Positions 25,331 to 37,819 of a DNA stretch of 64,000 bases are shown here, one piece after another; the first letter of the stretch is position 1, and each line of letters opens with the position of its first letter. The notes under the pieces were generated by a model. The model was not told where the DNA came from and did no database searches. It saw nothing but the letters and a program-made list of their open reading frames with translations. A program made the translations under genes and the position numbers. The DNA is taken from assembly GCA_028554755.1 (NCBI GenBank), contig JAPTOF010000002.1, forward strand, positions 10,713,001 through 10,777,000, given 5' to 3'. The DNA comes from Cordia subcordata. Lineage: Eukaryota > Streptophyta > Magnoliopsida > Boraginales > Cordiaceae.

Positions 25331-26327
25331 TGTTAGTTTAGAATGCTTTAACATGAGGTCAAAGCAATATTGACTCAATTTTTGAGTTAAGTCCCGCACG
25401 TCAAAAGGGTCTGTTGTTGATATCGTTACGTTCCTTGTTTCGAATGGATTAACATGATATATTTACATGTTAAAAATGGATTAAATGTGAATGAGAAATT
25501 AGCAACCAAAGTTGAGTGGGTTACTAGTTTGGTTGTTAGATTTGGTTATCTGTGGGTTTGTATCCCACATAGGAAAACCATTAAATTTTTCTCACTTTAT
25601 ATATAGATTCCTTTATGAGGTGTGCCAGTGAGGCATATGGAGGAAAGACTATACATGGTGGGCATGGTACTAAACCCACCACACGCGCGCGCGCGCGCCG
25701 GCCTACACCACGCGGCTCGGCCGGGTCCGGGGATGCGGCGCGGGTGTGGGTATGGCACGATTTTTCACTCCGGTTTGTATTTTTTGGGAAAAAAAAACTC
25801 AAACACTTGAAGAGTTTGAGGAGGACGTAACTGATATATTAAAGCTCGGGATTTACTTTTTAGCACGTTGGCATCAGGTGAGCTTATTTTGTGGACGTTT
25901 TTGACTGTTGGAGGGACATGTTTATGGCTCCCTTAATGGCTATTTGCTGACTGCTCCTCTTTGCTCCACTATATATAGCCGTGTCCAGAAGGAGCCAGAG
26001 AGAAAGAGAGTAGCATTCTCGTATTAGCATATAGTGTAATAGTATAAGCATTTTGCTAATCGTTTTTCCCTCATACAGAGAGAGTCCTACGCTCGTTCGC
26101 TCTTGCTTCGGTGTGCTACCATAGTCAAGAGGTATAGTCGTTGTATCCTGGAAAGGATACGCCATAACCTTTAGCACCGTAGAAGGGGCGTAAATCCTTT
26201 AAGGAAATCGTGTATCTCGAGCCTCGACTAATTTTGTTTATTTCTTGTTTATTTGTTATTTCCAGTTCAGTTTTCTATTTGCCTTGTTACTATTTCTGCA
26301 TTCTATTACTATTACTAGTTTCTAACA
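25331..26327 (+). repeat. 5' LTR of the Copia element
   Basis: 997 bp with TGTTAG/CTAACA termini. A TATA-like actatatatagcc lies near 25969-25980. A GC-rich island with an alternating CG run at about 25682-25740 is the only part that differs strongly from the 3' LTR. Confidence 0.93.
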
Positions 26328-26525
26328 GTCTTAAAGGATTTACTCTTTACATTATTCTAAATTTTTACGGGTTTGATAAACTGTAGTATCTATTGCTTAC
26401 AGTTTTCAAATTTGTATCAAACAGAAACTAGTTTTTGTTCACTACTGGTTTAAATTATCTATTATACAGGTTAACTAATTTCGGTTGGTTGAGTGCAGGA
26501 ATTCTTATAACCTTTACTTTCAATC

Positions 26526-29500
26526 ATGTCTGGAAATAACGAAACTCAAACTGGAAATAATGATGAAGTCCAATTTGTGGATAACACCCAAACTTGGACT
26601 GCTGGAACGAGTGTGACTGGATTTCCATTGCTACCCCGAATGTTATTCGGATCACTGAACACCCCAATGGTTACCATGATCGAATGTTGGAATTACTCCA
26701 ACAGCTAATATGACTGTGCAGGTTCCTGGGACTGTGAAGGGATTCAGAGGATTTGGAGCCCCGACTGGATCAGCTTTCAGTTCATTTGGACAAGCCAACA
26801 ATATTGCTGGTTCAAGCAGTGGCTTTGGGGGAACTGCAAATATAGCTGGTTCAAGCAATGTTTTTGGATGCAGGCCTATATTTGGGACAACCAACTATGC
26901 ATCTCCACCTCCACATGCTGAGAAGCCAGAAAAGTTTTCTGGCAAAGACTTCAAAACATGGCAGCTTCAAATGGAATTTTATCTCACAACTTTGGGGCTG
27001 TTCATGTATATGCAGCAAGATTCTCCATCCTTGGGGGATAACCCGGATATGCAGGCGGTGGCGGCTGTGGATGCTTGGAAGCACAACGATTTCTTTTGCC
27101 GGAATTATATTTTGAATTGTTTAGAAACTTCCTTGTATAAAGTACATGCTAAATGTAAAACAGCTAAGGAAGTATGGATGTCTTTAGAGGATAAGTATGA
27201 GCTAGAAAGTGCTAGCACGAAGAAATTCGTAGTGACTAGATTTCTAGAATTCTCTATGAATGATTCTAAACCGATGATGTTACAGTACAAGAATACCGGT
27301 GATCATCCAAGAACTCCATGCTGAAGGGATGCCACAGTTGAACAATTCCAAGTGGTCGCCTTAATAGATAAATTGCCCACGGTTGGAGTGAGTTTAAAAA
27401 TCACCTCAAACACAAGCAACAGGAGATGACAATGAAAAACTTAATCCTGCGGCTTAGAATTGAGGAAGAAAATTGTTCAACTAGCAAATGGGGCATGCAT
27501 GGTGGTATGAAATCCAAGGCCCACATGGTGGAACATGGTTCAAATCCCAACAAAAAGAGAAAGTTCACCAGTCAAGCTAATTGTGGGCAAAAAGGGAAGA
27601 CATTTCGGGAAACCCAAAGTCGACAAGAAGCGATTCAATGGGGCGTATTATATCTGTGACAAAACTGGTCACAAGGCAAAGGATTGCAGGTTGCGCAAGA
27701 GAAAAGCCTTAGCAAATGTCGTAGAAGACCTAGAAGGCGACGTGTCTGATTTAAATATCTCAGCAGTGGTGTCAGAAGTGAACATGGTGGGTAATCCTAA
27801 ACAATGGTTCATTGACACAGGCAACTAGACACGCTTGTTCCGAGAAAAGGCTATTCTCTTCCTACACACTAATACCGGGAAGAAGTCTTGTACATGGGAA
27901 ATTCTGCAACTTCCCAAGTGGTAGGTACAGAAATGTGGTTCTAGAGATGACCTCCGGCATTGTGACACTTAAGAATGTTCTGCATGTTCCTGAGATTAGG
28001 AAAAATCTAGTATCCGGTTCTTTGTTAGGTAAAGCTGGACTCTCTATGCTGTTTAGTGCTGATAAAGTTGTAATCAAAAAGGGATATGATTTTGTGGGTA
28101 AGGGCTATCTCTATGAGGGGATGTACAAACTAAGTGTTAGAGCCAAATCCCAAAAGAAAATGTAACTGCTGGGCCTTCTGGCCAAAATGAGATTAATAAA
28201 ATTATTCCTTCTGCTTACTTCTTTGAATCTCCTACTTTATGGCATGAGAGGTTGGGACATGTAAACTTTGATTCTCTAAACAAACTTGTAAAAATGGGAC
28301 TAATTCATGGAGTGGATTTTTCTAATCATAAAAAATGTAAAGTTTGTGTAGAATCAAAATTAACTAGAACTTCTTTCAAATCTGTAGAAAGAATCACAGA
28401 ACCTCTTGGATTGATTCATAGTGATATTTGTAACTTAAAATTTGTGCAAACAAGAGGCGGTAAAAAATATTTTATAACTTTTATCGATGATAGCACAAGG
28501 TATTGTTATGTATATTTACTAAGATCCAAAGATGAGGCTTTGGAGGCTTTTAAACAATACCAAGTTGAGGTGGAAAATCAACTAGGGAAGAAGATCAAAA
28601 CTTTGAGAAGTGATAGGGGTGGAGAGTGCGTATATCCTTTTGAAGCTTATTGTCTGAACAAGGAATAATACACCAAACAACAGCTCCTTATTCTCCACAA
28701 CAAAATGGGGTTCTTGAGCATAAAAATAGAACTCTCAAAGAAATGATGAATGCCTTGTTGATAAATTTTGGTCTACCTCGAACTTGTGGGGAAGCGATCT
28801 TGATGCAAATCATGTTTTGAATAAAATACCCCACAAGAAACTAGAAAAAACTCCGTATGAATTGTGGAAAAGTAGACCACCTTCATACAAATATTTAAGA
28901 GTGTGGGGCTGTCTAGCTAAAGTAGGAGTTCCTACTCCTAAAATGGTCAAAATAGGACCAAAGACAGTTGACTGTATTTTCATTGGATATGCGCAGAACA
29001 GTGCTGCGTATAGATTTCTTGTACATAAATCAGAAATTTCTGACATTCACGAGAATACAGTAATTGAATCTCGAAATGCTGAGTTTTTTAAGACGACGTT
29101 TCCATATAAAGGGTCAAAAGAATCAAATTCTTCAACCAGTTCGTCTAAAAGGGGTCTTGTCCATTCAAATGTAGATAAAGAGGCTACAACTCATGAACCT
29201 AGACGTAGTAAAAGGGCAAGAACTTCTACGTCTTTCGGGCCTGACTTTATAACATTTATGCTAGAAAGTGAGCCCAGAACTTTCAAGAAAGCTATGTCTA
29301 CTCCTGAGACACCTCTTTGGCAAGAGGCGGTAAATAGTGAAATTGAGTCTATCATGCACAACCATACTTGGGAATTAGTGGATCTACCTTTTGGAAATAA
29401 GCCTTTAGGGTGTAAATGGATTTTCAGAAGGAAGATGAAGGCGGATGGATCAATAGACAAATATAAGGCCCGATTGGTTATAAAAGGCTATAATCAAAGG

Positions 29501-30808
29501 AGGGTCTAGATTATTTTGACACGTATTCACCGGTAACTAGAATTACATCTATTCGAATGTTGATAGCTATTGCAACTATATATAGTTTGGAGATACATCA
29601 AATGGATGTAAAAACGGCTTTCTTGAATGGAGATCTAAAAGAGGAGATCTATATGGAACAACCTGAAGGGTTTGTAGTTCCAGGTCAAGAGAAAAAAGTG
29701 TGTAAGCTTGTGAAATCTCTTTACGGCTTAAAACAAGCACCTAAGCAATGGCATGAGAAATTTGATCAAGTCATGCTTGTAAATGGGTTCAAAATCAACG
29801 AGTGTGACAAGTGTGTTTATTGGAAAGGAACATATTAGAATTTTGTCATTGTTTGCCTTTATGTAGACGATATGCTTATTATGGGAAAGAATAATGAAGC
29901 GATTGTGTCTACAAAGAAGATGCTTTCTCGAAATTTTGAAATGAAAGACATGGGTATTGTTGATGTAATCCTGGGCATAAAAATTATCAAAACACCTGAA
30001 GGTCTAGCCTTGTCTCAATCTTATTACATCGAGAAAATACTGAACAAGCATAATAACGGTGACATTGGGATTGCAAAGATTCCTTTAGATGTAAGTGTAC
30101 ATCTAAGGAAAAATACAAGTGAAGGGGTATCTCAATTGGAGTATTCCCGGATCATTGGAAGTCTAATGTACGTTATGAACTGTACAAGACCCGACATAGC
30201 CTGCGCTGTGAATAGGCTAAGTAGATACACTAGTAATCCAAGTCAAGAACATTGGGTTGCACTAATCAGGGTCTTAAGATACTTGAGATATACCATGAAA
30301 TACGCGTTGCACTATACTACTTTTCCAGTTGTTAGAAGGATATAGTGACGCGAATAGGATATCAGACACAAAAGACTCAAGATCCACAAGTGGATACGTC
30401 TTTACCTTAGCTGGAGCAGCTGTGTCATGGAAATCCTCTAAGCAGACATGTATAACCAGATCCACTATGGAGTCTGAATTTATTACTTTAGACAAAGCTG
30501 GAGAAGAAGCAGAATGGCTTCGACAATTCTTAGAAGACGTTCCATGTTGGTCAAAACCTGTAGCTACTGTTAGTATTCATTGTGATAGTCAATCAGCGAT
30601 TGGCAGGGCACAAAGTGTTATGTATAATGGTAAGTCTAGGCATATACGCTGTAGACATCACACTATTAAGCAGTTGCTCTCAAATGGGATTATCACTTTA
30701 GATTATGTAAAGTCTAAGGATAATATTGCGGATCCACTCACCAAAGGTGTAAATAGAGAGCAAGTTCTTAAGTTGTCGAGTGGAATGGGTCTGAAGCCTA
30801 TAGAGTAA
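26526..30808 (+). pseudogene. gag-pol: Copia gag-pol polyprotein, multiply broken
   Basis: The ATG at 26526 begins a Gln/Asn/Gly-rich gag, followed by the gag core (EKFSGKDFKTWQLQMEFYL, then SLEDKYELESASTKKFV). The nucleocapsid finger reads YYICDKTGHKAKDC, so the first Cys of CCHC appears replaced by Tyr. Protease is WFIDTG near 27808, where a stop follows. Integrase has HERLGHVNFDSL ... CKVC and IHSDIC, FIDDSTRYCYVYLL. RT has QMDVKTAFLNGDL and [10 protein letters not shown] near 29860. RNase H has GYSDAN and TRSTMESEF, ending ADPLTKGV. Open segments change frame near 26709, 27320, 27535, 27828, 28165, 28668, 29509, 29838 and 30345. Not functional. Confidence 0.92.
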
Positions 30809-31410
30809 CTAAAAAGGTCATTATAATTGTCAACCCTACCTCGCTGACAGGAGATCCCTGAATCTTGGTTCAAAGAGGAAACTGGATTATGTATGACCTT
30901 ATTCAAGCACTGTGGGGGTATAAGCCACCTTTCACCTTTACCCATTCCTATGACAAGCAGATAGTGCAGCCTGTGGGGTATAGGATAAGCTTAGCTTTTA
31001 ATGATCTTTGTAGCTTGGGAAAACCAAGTGGAGTATAGCAGGATACTCTTCACGAAGAATCACCTATATGAGTAAGGAGGGGCCGCACCTAAGAGAATTG
31101 TAGGCTGAATTCTCTGAGTACTCATGAATACCGGGAATTGTTCAGGGCCAAAATGAACACAACCGTGAGAACTAAAAGTGTATTAAGAGATGCTATGTGT
31201 ATGTTGTTGTCTTGATTTACACTAAAACTGAACAGTTCAAAGCATCCAATCTACTGGTCAGCGAGTAAATCCGATGGTATACACTAAAGAAGGTTCAAAG
31301 CCAAAAGCTACCTATCCTGAGGCAGTATTTCTTTCCGGACTCTCTCTTGCATTTGCATTTGCATTTGCATATTTGCATAGTAGTCAGCTAATTTTCATTC
31401 ATGTGGGGAA
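30809..31410 (+). other. Copia 3' untranslated region and polypurine tract
   Basis: Non-coding spacer. A short gcattt hexamer repeat (four units and a partial) lies at about 31350-31376. The purine-rich tgtggggaa at 31402-31410 immediately before the 3' LTR is the likely polypurine tract. Confidence 0.6.
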
Positions 31411-32415
31411 TGTTAGTTTAGAATGCTTTAACATGAGGTCAAAGCAATATTGACTCAATTTTTGAGTTAGGTCCCGCACGTCAAAAGGGTGCATTGTTGA
31501 TATCGTTACGTTCCTTGTTTCGAATGGATTAACATGATATATTTACATGTTAAAAACGGATCAAAGGTGAATGAGAAATTAGCAACCAAAGTTGAGTGGG
31601 TTACTAGTTTGGTTGTTAGATTTGGTTATCTGTGGGTTTGTATCCCACATAGGAAAACCATTAAATTTTTCTCACTTTATATATAGATTTTTTTATGAGG
31701 TGTGCGGTGAGGCATATGGAGGAAGACTATATATGGTGGGCATGGTACTAAACCCACCACACGCACGCTGCGCCAAGATCAGACGGCCGGCCGGCACCGG
31801 CCGAGTCCGGGACGCAGCAGGGGGTGTGGGTGTGGCACGATTTTTCACTCCGGTTTGTATTTTTTGGGAAAAAAAAAACTCAAACACCTGAAGAGTTTGA
31901 GGAGGACGTAACTGATATATTAAAGCTCGAGATTTACTTTTTAGCACGTTGGCATCAGGTGAGCTTATTTTGTGGACGTTTTTGACTGTTGGAGAGACAT
32001 GTTTATGGCTCCCTTAATGGCTATTTGTCGATCGCTCCTCTTTGCTCCACTATATATAGCCGTGTCCAGAAGGAGCCAGAGAGAAAGAGAGTAGCATTCT
32101 CGTATTAGCATATAGTGTAATAGTATAAGCATTTTGCTAGTCGTTTTTCCCTCATACAGAGAGAGTCCTACGCTTCTGGTTCGCCGGCTCTTGCTTCGGT
32201 GTGCTACCATAGTCAAGAGGTATAGTCGTTGTATCCTGGGAAGGATACGCCATAACCTTTAGCACCGTAGAAGGGGCGTAAATCCTTTAAGGAAATCGTG
32301 TATCTCGAGCCTCGACTAATTTTGTTTATTTCTTGTTTATTTGTTATTTCCAGTTCAGTTTTCTATTTGCCTTGTTACTATTTCTGCATTCTATTACTAT
32401 TACTAGTTTCTAACA
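31411..32415 (+). repeat. 3' LTR of the Copia element
   Basis: 1005 bp, nearly identical to 25331-26327 except around the GC-rich block (31762-31830), where the two copies hardly align, and short indels near 32170. Confidence 0.93.
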
Positions 32416-32420
32416 TTATC

Positions 32421-33875
32421 TTTTATATGGAACTTCGTACATATCAAATCTTTATGCCATATTTAATACTTCCTTTTTTCAACACCCCGTTAGCAAAATT
32501 GAAAATTAGTGGAACATATACATACTCATGAAAAGCATAAAAGAAAAATATCATAGAGGCCGATTTAAAATTTGTCTAAGCTCTAAAGCACACAAAGTAT
32601 GATTAAACTATAACTGGTGCATATTTTTTAATGGCATCTATCTATCTAACTTGATCTGACCGTACGTGCTCAACTAAAAAAAAAAGTCAATTTTCATTAG
32701 TCCGATACACATATGCATTCAGAAAATAATAATAATCTTGAACACATCATAAATAACTAATTGTTATGGATTATCTAAACAAATACCTGGTTAAACTTGA
32801 AGAACCAGAACTTCTGATGAAATAAATCAAATCACGGAGTATAATGCCCCAACGACTTTAAATTGTTTAATATATAGCTAAAATATCAATTGCCATCCGT
32901 ATATATAATATGCTAGCAACCATCGTGAAAGAACTAAGAGACCAAAATAAAAATAAAAAAATAAATTGAGAATGGTAACTCAAATACAATTGGCAACAAC
33001 ACGTACCAGCAAGAAGGATTACGCGCTATTATTGCAATGATTGAAGATAGCATCAGATTTATTTATTTTTAAGAAATCTACATAAAAATCAGTGTTGTTG
33101 AGCAAATCTCGAAAATACATAACATTATAATAACTTGCCATAATGGAATTTTCCACTGAATGAAAGTGGAATGAATATCCATCTTGGTAATTCTAATACA
33201 TGATTCTTGCAGTCAATTAGTTTATTAAGGCGTTGAATTGAAAAATAAATGAATATCTTCAAGCTGTGATTATGGAAGTCTATATTTACTCAAGCACTAA
33301 TTGTTTTTTTTTTCATATTTTGTAGCATTCCATTTGAAAATTATGCGTAATGTGTACCAATAAAAAATAAATTATGCATAATTAAAGCAATCTTTGAAAA
33401 GAGAATTAGAGTTAGTTCCATTTTTATAATATTATACGTAGAGATTTTTTATCAACTCTCAAAAACAAATAAGGCATGGTATTAGTTTCAAAATTAAGCA
33501 AGATTTATGGATTTGATTATGTGATTTAGCAAAGAAAAAAATCCTTCTATGGGTATCCCAAATAACAAAATTTTACGACTTTGATAATTATTTGAAAATG
33601 ATTTTTTCAAAATTTTTTTTTTATATTCACAAAAGGATCATTTGGATTAATTTTATTCGAAAAATATTTTTTATAACTTTTAAAATAGTTTCTTAGATAA
33701 TAAAAATATTTGAATTTTAAAAAGAAGGTGGATTTGAGTGTCTTCAACGGTTTTAACATATATTTCTTAAGTTAAAAAAATAATTATTTTTCTGAAAAAA
33801 GAAAAGTAATTTTTCATAATAAAAAAATAACATGCTTGCCATATGAAGTTGTGAGAATAATTGATCTTAGGATAA
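32421..33875. other. AT-rich Helitron interior
   Basis: No coding domain. About 32640-32780 is a diverged direct copy of about 25055-25190 on the other side of the Copia element (acttgatctg, gtgctc, aattttcattagt, aaataataataat, ttgttatggat in the same order). Confidence 0.4.
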
Positions 33876-34260
33876 TACTCCTGCCTTTAATTGTTTTCAT
33901 AATGGGTTGACTTTCTGATTTAACAATTATAATTAAATATAAGTAGTAAAATCTTCAGCTGATTTTATGTGTGATTGGTCTGCTCATTTAATGGACCGTT
34001 AATTACCTAAAGTAAAACACCCAGCAATTTTTTCCAAATAAAACTCCTGCCTTTATTGTTTTCATAATGGGCAAAATATTATGCGATTTTTAATGCCAAA
34101 CGCGTCCGGACCAAATAAAACTCCTACCTTTTATTGTTTTCATAATGGGTTGACCTTCTGATTTAACAATTATAATTAAATATGAGTTGTAAAATCTTGA
34201 GCCAATTTTATGTGTGATTGGCCTGCTCATTTAATGGACCGTTAATTACCTAAAGTAAAA
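33876..34260. repeat. Direct repeat of about 142 bp
   Basis: Copies at about 33876-34017 and 34118-34260 share ttttcataatgggttgac, tctgatttaacaattataat and aatggaccgttaattaccta with only a few changes. A third partial copy of the first 35 bases lies at about 34037-34072. It is non-coding and lies downstream of the RPA-like gene. Confidence 0.85.
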
Positions 34261-34886
34261 TGTCCAGTAATATAGGCTGAATGGAGTGTGATGTATAAAA
34301 TTCATATTATAAGGGTAGGTCTTATAAATCCAAACTCAAGATTTTACATATAAATATTTGCTTTTAAACCTATGTATTACTCATTTTATACCATTTAGCG
34401 AGCAAGCTTATGTATTAAAGTGAAGTGAATAACATAATCATTATTAATAATTAATTAAATTAATAGTGAAACATATATTTAAGTTGTAACAGTAAAGGCA
34501 CCGCCATTTTTGTTTAATATAAAATTATTTAATTAATAATGAAACTTAATTTAAGCTCAATAGAATAAGTGTATTGAAGGATAGGATATATCAAATTGGA
34601 ACAATGAAAAATTACATGATGGTATCACATAACTAATGAACAATTTAACTGAAAGCAATCAACAAATAACCATTAGAATTTTTTATAATTCTCGAATGCC
34701 ATTGGAAACCAAAATGCTTAATGATCCAAAACAACAATCCAAAGAAAATCAAAAACCAAAATAGGTACAATAACACAATTAAAAAACTTGATAAATCCAA
34801 TAATTGAAAATTTAATTAGAAGTCCTATAAAACAAAAGTAGCTCAATTGTCTTCCAAAACGTCATTCAAAATAGTTGGCTTGCAGC

Positions 34887-37440
34887 TCAATTGTCTTCCA
34901 AATCGTCCTCCAGCTTGACTAGCTTGACACCCTCTATCATAATTCTTTTCGAATGTTTCATGGAGTCTGTCAAAGATGTAGAGCAATCACCAGCAGCAGA
35001 AGTAATATCTGAAGATGTCCTCTTAAAAGGAGTTGAACTTGTAGCGCTGGATATATCAATAAAATTGTCGCCAGTAAAAGACATGGAATCCTACATAGAG
35101 CAAAGAATAAGTTTTATAACTACAAAGTTGTATATTTCATAATAGAGAGAATGCCATGAAATGATTGATGAAAATTATAGCTTACATTATTGGAAATAAT
35201 AGTTTTCCCAGTATACTTGCTATCACACTTAAGGCCATCATCAATGATTGTAATGTGCTCAACTTCATTCTTCAGCTTTAACAAACACAACTCACGTGGT
35301 TATTTGGTCTAAATAGAGATGGTTAATTATGAAAATACCAAATATAAACATATATATATATATATATATATACCTCTATTGTTCCATAGTACTCAATGCA
35401 TTGATTGATCAACTACTTATTGTCAGATAAATTCACAATGGTATATTTGCTGATGTTTCGCCCAATATTATAATTAGTTACATGTACTTGGAATAGCATT
35501 TTCCTATCAACAAATATTTCAAGCTCACGGGGAAATGAATCTTCATCTCCATCCTATTTTACAAAAACCATGTTGCAAGAGCAAAAAGAATTAGACTAAG
35601 TTATAAAATACACATAGGTCATTTCCACTAATTATTTGCATAGCGAAAAAACATACTAACCTTAATCAATTTATCCAGTAGATCATTAGCAGAATGGTTA
35701 ATATACTTCTCAGCCAGTTTGTCAAACAACACAAATGAAGCAGTCCCAGTATGATCAGAAACTAATAGTTGTATTCTAAATCTAAATTAAAAAGAGAAGG
35801 TTGCAATCAATATTAATTAAAAAATGCAATATATCAGTGTTAATTGCAACATGCATGAAGAGTATACTTTCCTAATAATACCTTATCATTGGAATTTCCA
35901 ATGAAGTTTTACATTTATCGCACCAAAACGTTCCACCCTGATGAATGACCTTTTTTGGACAACGGTTGCAAGAATTATAGGACCAACCATTGTCGGTTTG
36001 TATTGTCACCACATCAACCATAACGACGTGCAATCCTTCCTATTAAAATCAGTAGTATAATTGTTAAATTATTGTTACATATAGAAATAAAATCACGTAA
36101 GTATTTCAACCAATTAATCAAGAAAGATTAAAATATACCTTTTTAACAGATTTAAGTTCATCCAAAGTCTTGAACATGCTTGGAGCATTAAAAACATCAT
36201 CAGATGGGCCTGAATATGTTGAAGACATATGGCTAATTCTCTGAGCCAATTCCAATTCAGCCAATTTCAGCCCAAGATACAAAATAGTAAACATCAGATG
36301 TAATAAGTCAAATAGGAAAGAAATATAAATAAATTTACAATGTGTACCCTTTTTTAAATTCAACTGTAGCTTCAATGTTTGGATTTATAAGTACTGTTGA
36401 AGCATTGAATGCAGTGGCTAATGTGACATGCCCTATAGTCCATATGTATCAGTCGATTATGAATTGAAATACTACATTACATAATGCACACTACAAAAAG
36501 AATAACATAGTAAAACAAACCAAGATATATCTTCATTTTTGCAATGAGACTAACCATCACAACGGGGCCTGGTTCAGGATCCCTCATATAGTCTATAACT
36601 TTGTCCGCATAACCTTCCCATAGTGTACATTTAATCCTCAAGTCACTACAGAAGTACAAAAAAGAAAAAAGAAATATAATTGTTTTAAAATTATAAGAAG
36701 ACTAAGATACTATAATAAAAACAAATACTATAAACCCACTTGTTGTCCTGCAACTCCACATCGAGTTTCTTCATAGAAAATCCTTCATAAGTATGATAAG
36801 TTACATCACCAACCCCAACTAATTTGCCAATTACATCTTACAACCAATAAGTAAAATATTAGTAAAAATAACAACAATGGATTAAATATTATAAAAAAGG
36901 TATAATATTGATATAATCATGAAAGAATGAACAAACCTAAACTGAAATAGTCTTCCATATTACACTTTAAGATATCACGAATCAGAACAAAATTGTAATA
37001 TTCTCTTGCCATGGTATTAACGTTAGAAGGTTTCATAGAAGTGTAATTGTTGAAAAAAATACGCTGAGGATGGCGGGTAATCCTAAAACAGTTGTTGTTA
37101 TTCCATAGACCGAAGTTGACTATGACATAACAATTGCCTTCCCGAACCTTCTTTTCAAACTTAAGAATCAAATCTTTTCGGATAGACATTTGAATGGTAT
37201 CACCCTGAAATCAATAAGTCAAAATAAGGATCATTAGAAATAAATCATATTAAATTTACAAAATATCAAAGTAGTTCGTTCAACAAAATAAGTGTATACC
37301 TGTTCATCAAGTAACAGCATATCAAGCTCCATTATTTCAGTTCCTTTGGTAATAAACTACATGCGTATTACTCGTACTACAATACGATACATTTGTCTCG
37401 AGGGCTTCAAATCAGTGATATAGTTAACTGGTGGTGCCAT
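34887..37440 (-). pseudogene. RPA1 (RPA70)-like single-strand DNA-binding protein of the Helitron
   Basis: At least nine exon-like segments on the minus strand follow the RPA70 domain order. The start is MAPPVNYITDLKPSRQMYRI (37440). A DBD-A segment follows (MSIRKDL...FKITRHPQRIFF-like, 37189 to about 36920). DBD-B has DVIGKLVGVGDV and CTLWEGYADKV (36840 to 36530). The zinc-ribbon C-terminal domain has WSYNSCNRCPKKV and WCDKCK (about 36035 to 35890), and VSDHTGTASFVLFDKLAEK follows (35770 to 35680). A Ser/Thr-rich tail ends at 34887. Segments are separated by AT-rich introns with GT/AG ends. A TAG in the first exon (VIRM*FI, probably a former Trp) and another near 35405 show decay. Such proteins are thought to coat single strands during Helitron replication. 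It could also be a captured host gene. Confidence 0.75.
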
Positions 37441-37819
37441 CTAATACAGTATATAATGATTATAAAAATAAGAGAGCAAAAACAAATTAAGAATAATACT
37501 TGTGAATGTAGTACATTTCTTAAGAAGACACAAAACACACACAAATACAAACTTCATTTGGTATAGTGTGATCGGTCTACCACAAAAGTCAATAAACCAA
37601 CAAAAGAGCAAGAGAAAGTATTATTTTATTTGTTCAGTAAAATACAAATCAATCCACAATCAAGGATTATTCTCCGTGGTTAAGGAAGAAAGTTTAGGGT
37701 ACGTGTTATTGGGTGCAGATTGTTGTATTTTGAGTTCCAAGACTTGTGCTAAGATCATGCGATGGACAGATTTTGATTATCTCACCAAAGCCATGTCGCC
37801 TGTATAGGTGAGCAATTTT

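Larger units (their letters stand above)
25331..32415 (+). mobile_element. Complete but decayed Ty1/Copia LTR retrotransposon (7.09 kb)
   Basis: The LTRs are 997 and 1005 bp, begin TGTTAG and end CTAACA, and are flanked by a ttatc target duplication (25326-25330 and 32416-32420). The internal order is gag, protease, integrase, RT, RNase H, which is the Copia order. The motifs resemble TNT1/Tork-type elements, but the lineage is not settled. It lies inside the Helitron between the RepHel and RPA genes, so it inserted after the Helitron. Many stops and frameshifts break its polyprotein. Confidence 0.92.
17851..37800 (-). mobile_element. Large decayed Helitron with Rep-helicase and RPA1-like genes, carrying a Copia insertion
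   Basis: The 3' end is clear on the minus strand: a hairpin (plus strand cccgtgcgattgcatgg, 17862-17878) about 11 bases before a terminal CTAG that is followed by T. These are the hallmarks of a Helitron end. Upstream on the same strand come a Rep-helicase gene (24090 to 18021), non-coding DNA with a 7.1-kb Copia insertion, and an RPA70-like gene (37440 to 34887). Plant Helitrons often encode both proteins. Subtracting Copia leaves roughly 13 kb, a normal size. The 5' end (TC...) could not be found, so the upper boundary is a guess. Two adjacent elements instead of one also remain possible. Confidence 0.55.

Noticed and set aside
25615..25830. Arg/Pro/Ala-rich frames on both strands in the Copia LTR
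   Set aside because: Produced by the GC-rich, stop-poor LTR block; not conserved between the two LTRs.
31350..31376. gcattt repeats as an origin-like or CRISPR-like array
   Set aside because: A short hexamer slippage tract with no spacers. It lies in the Copia 3' untranslated region.
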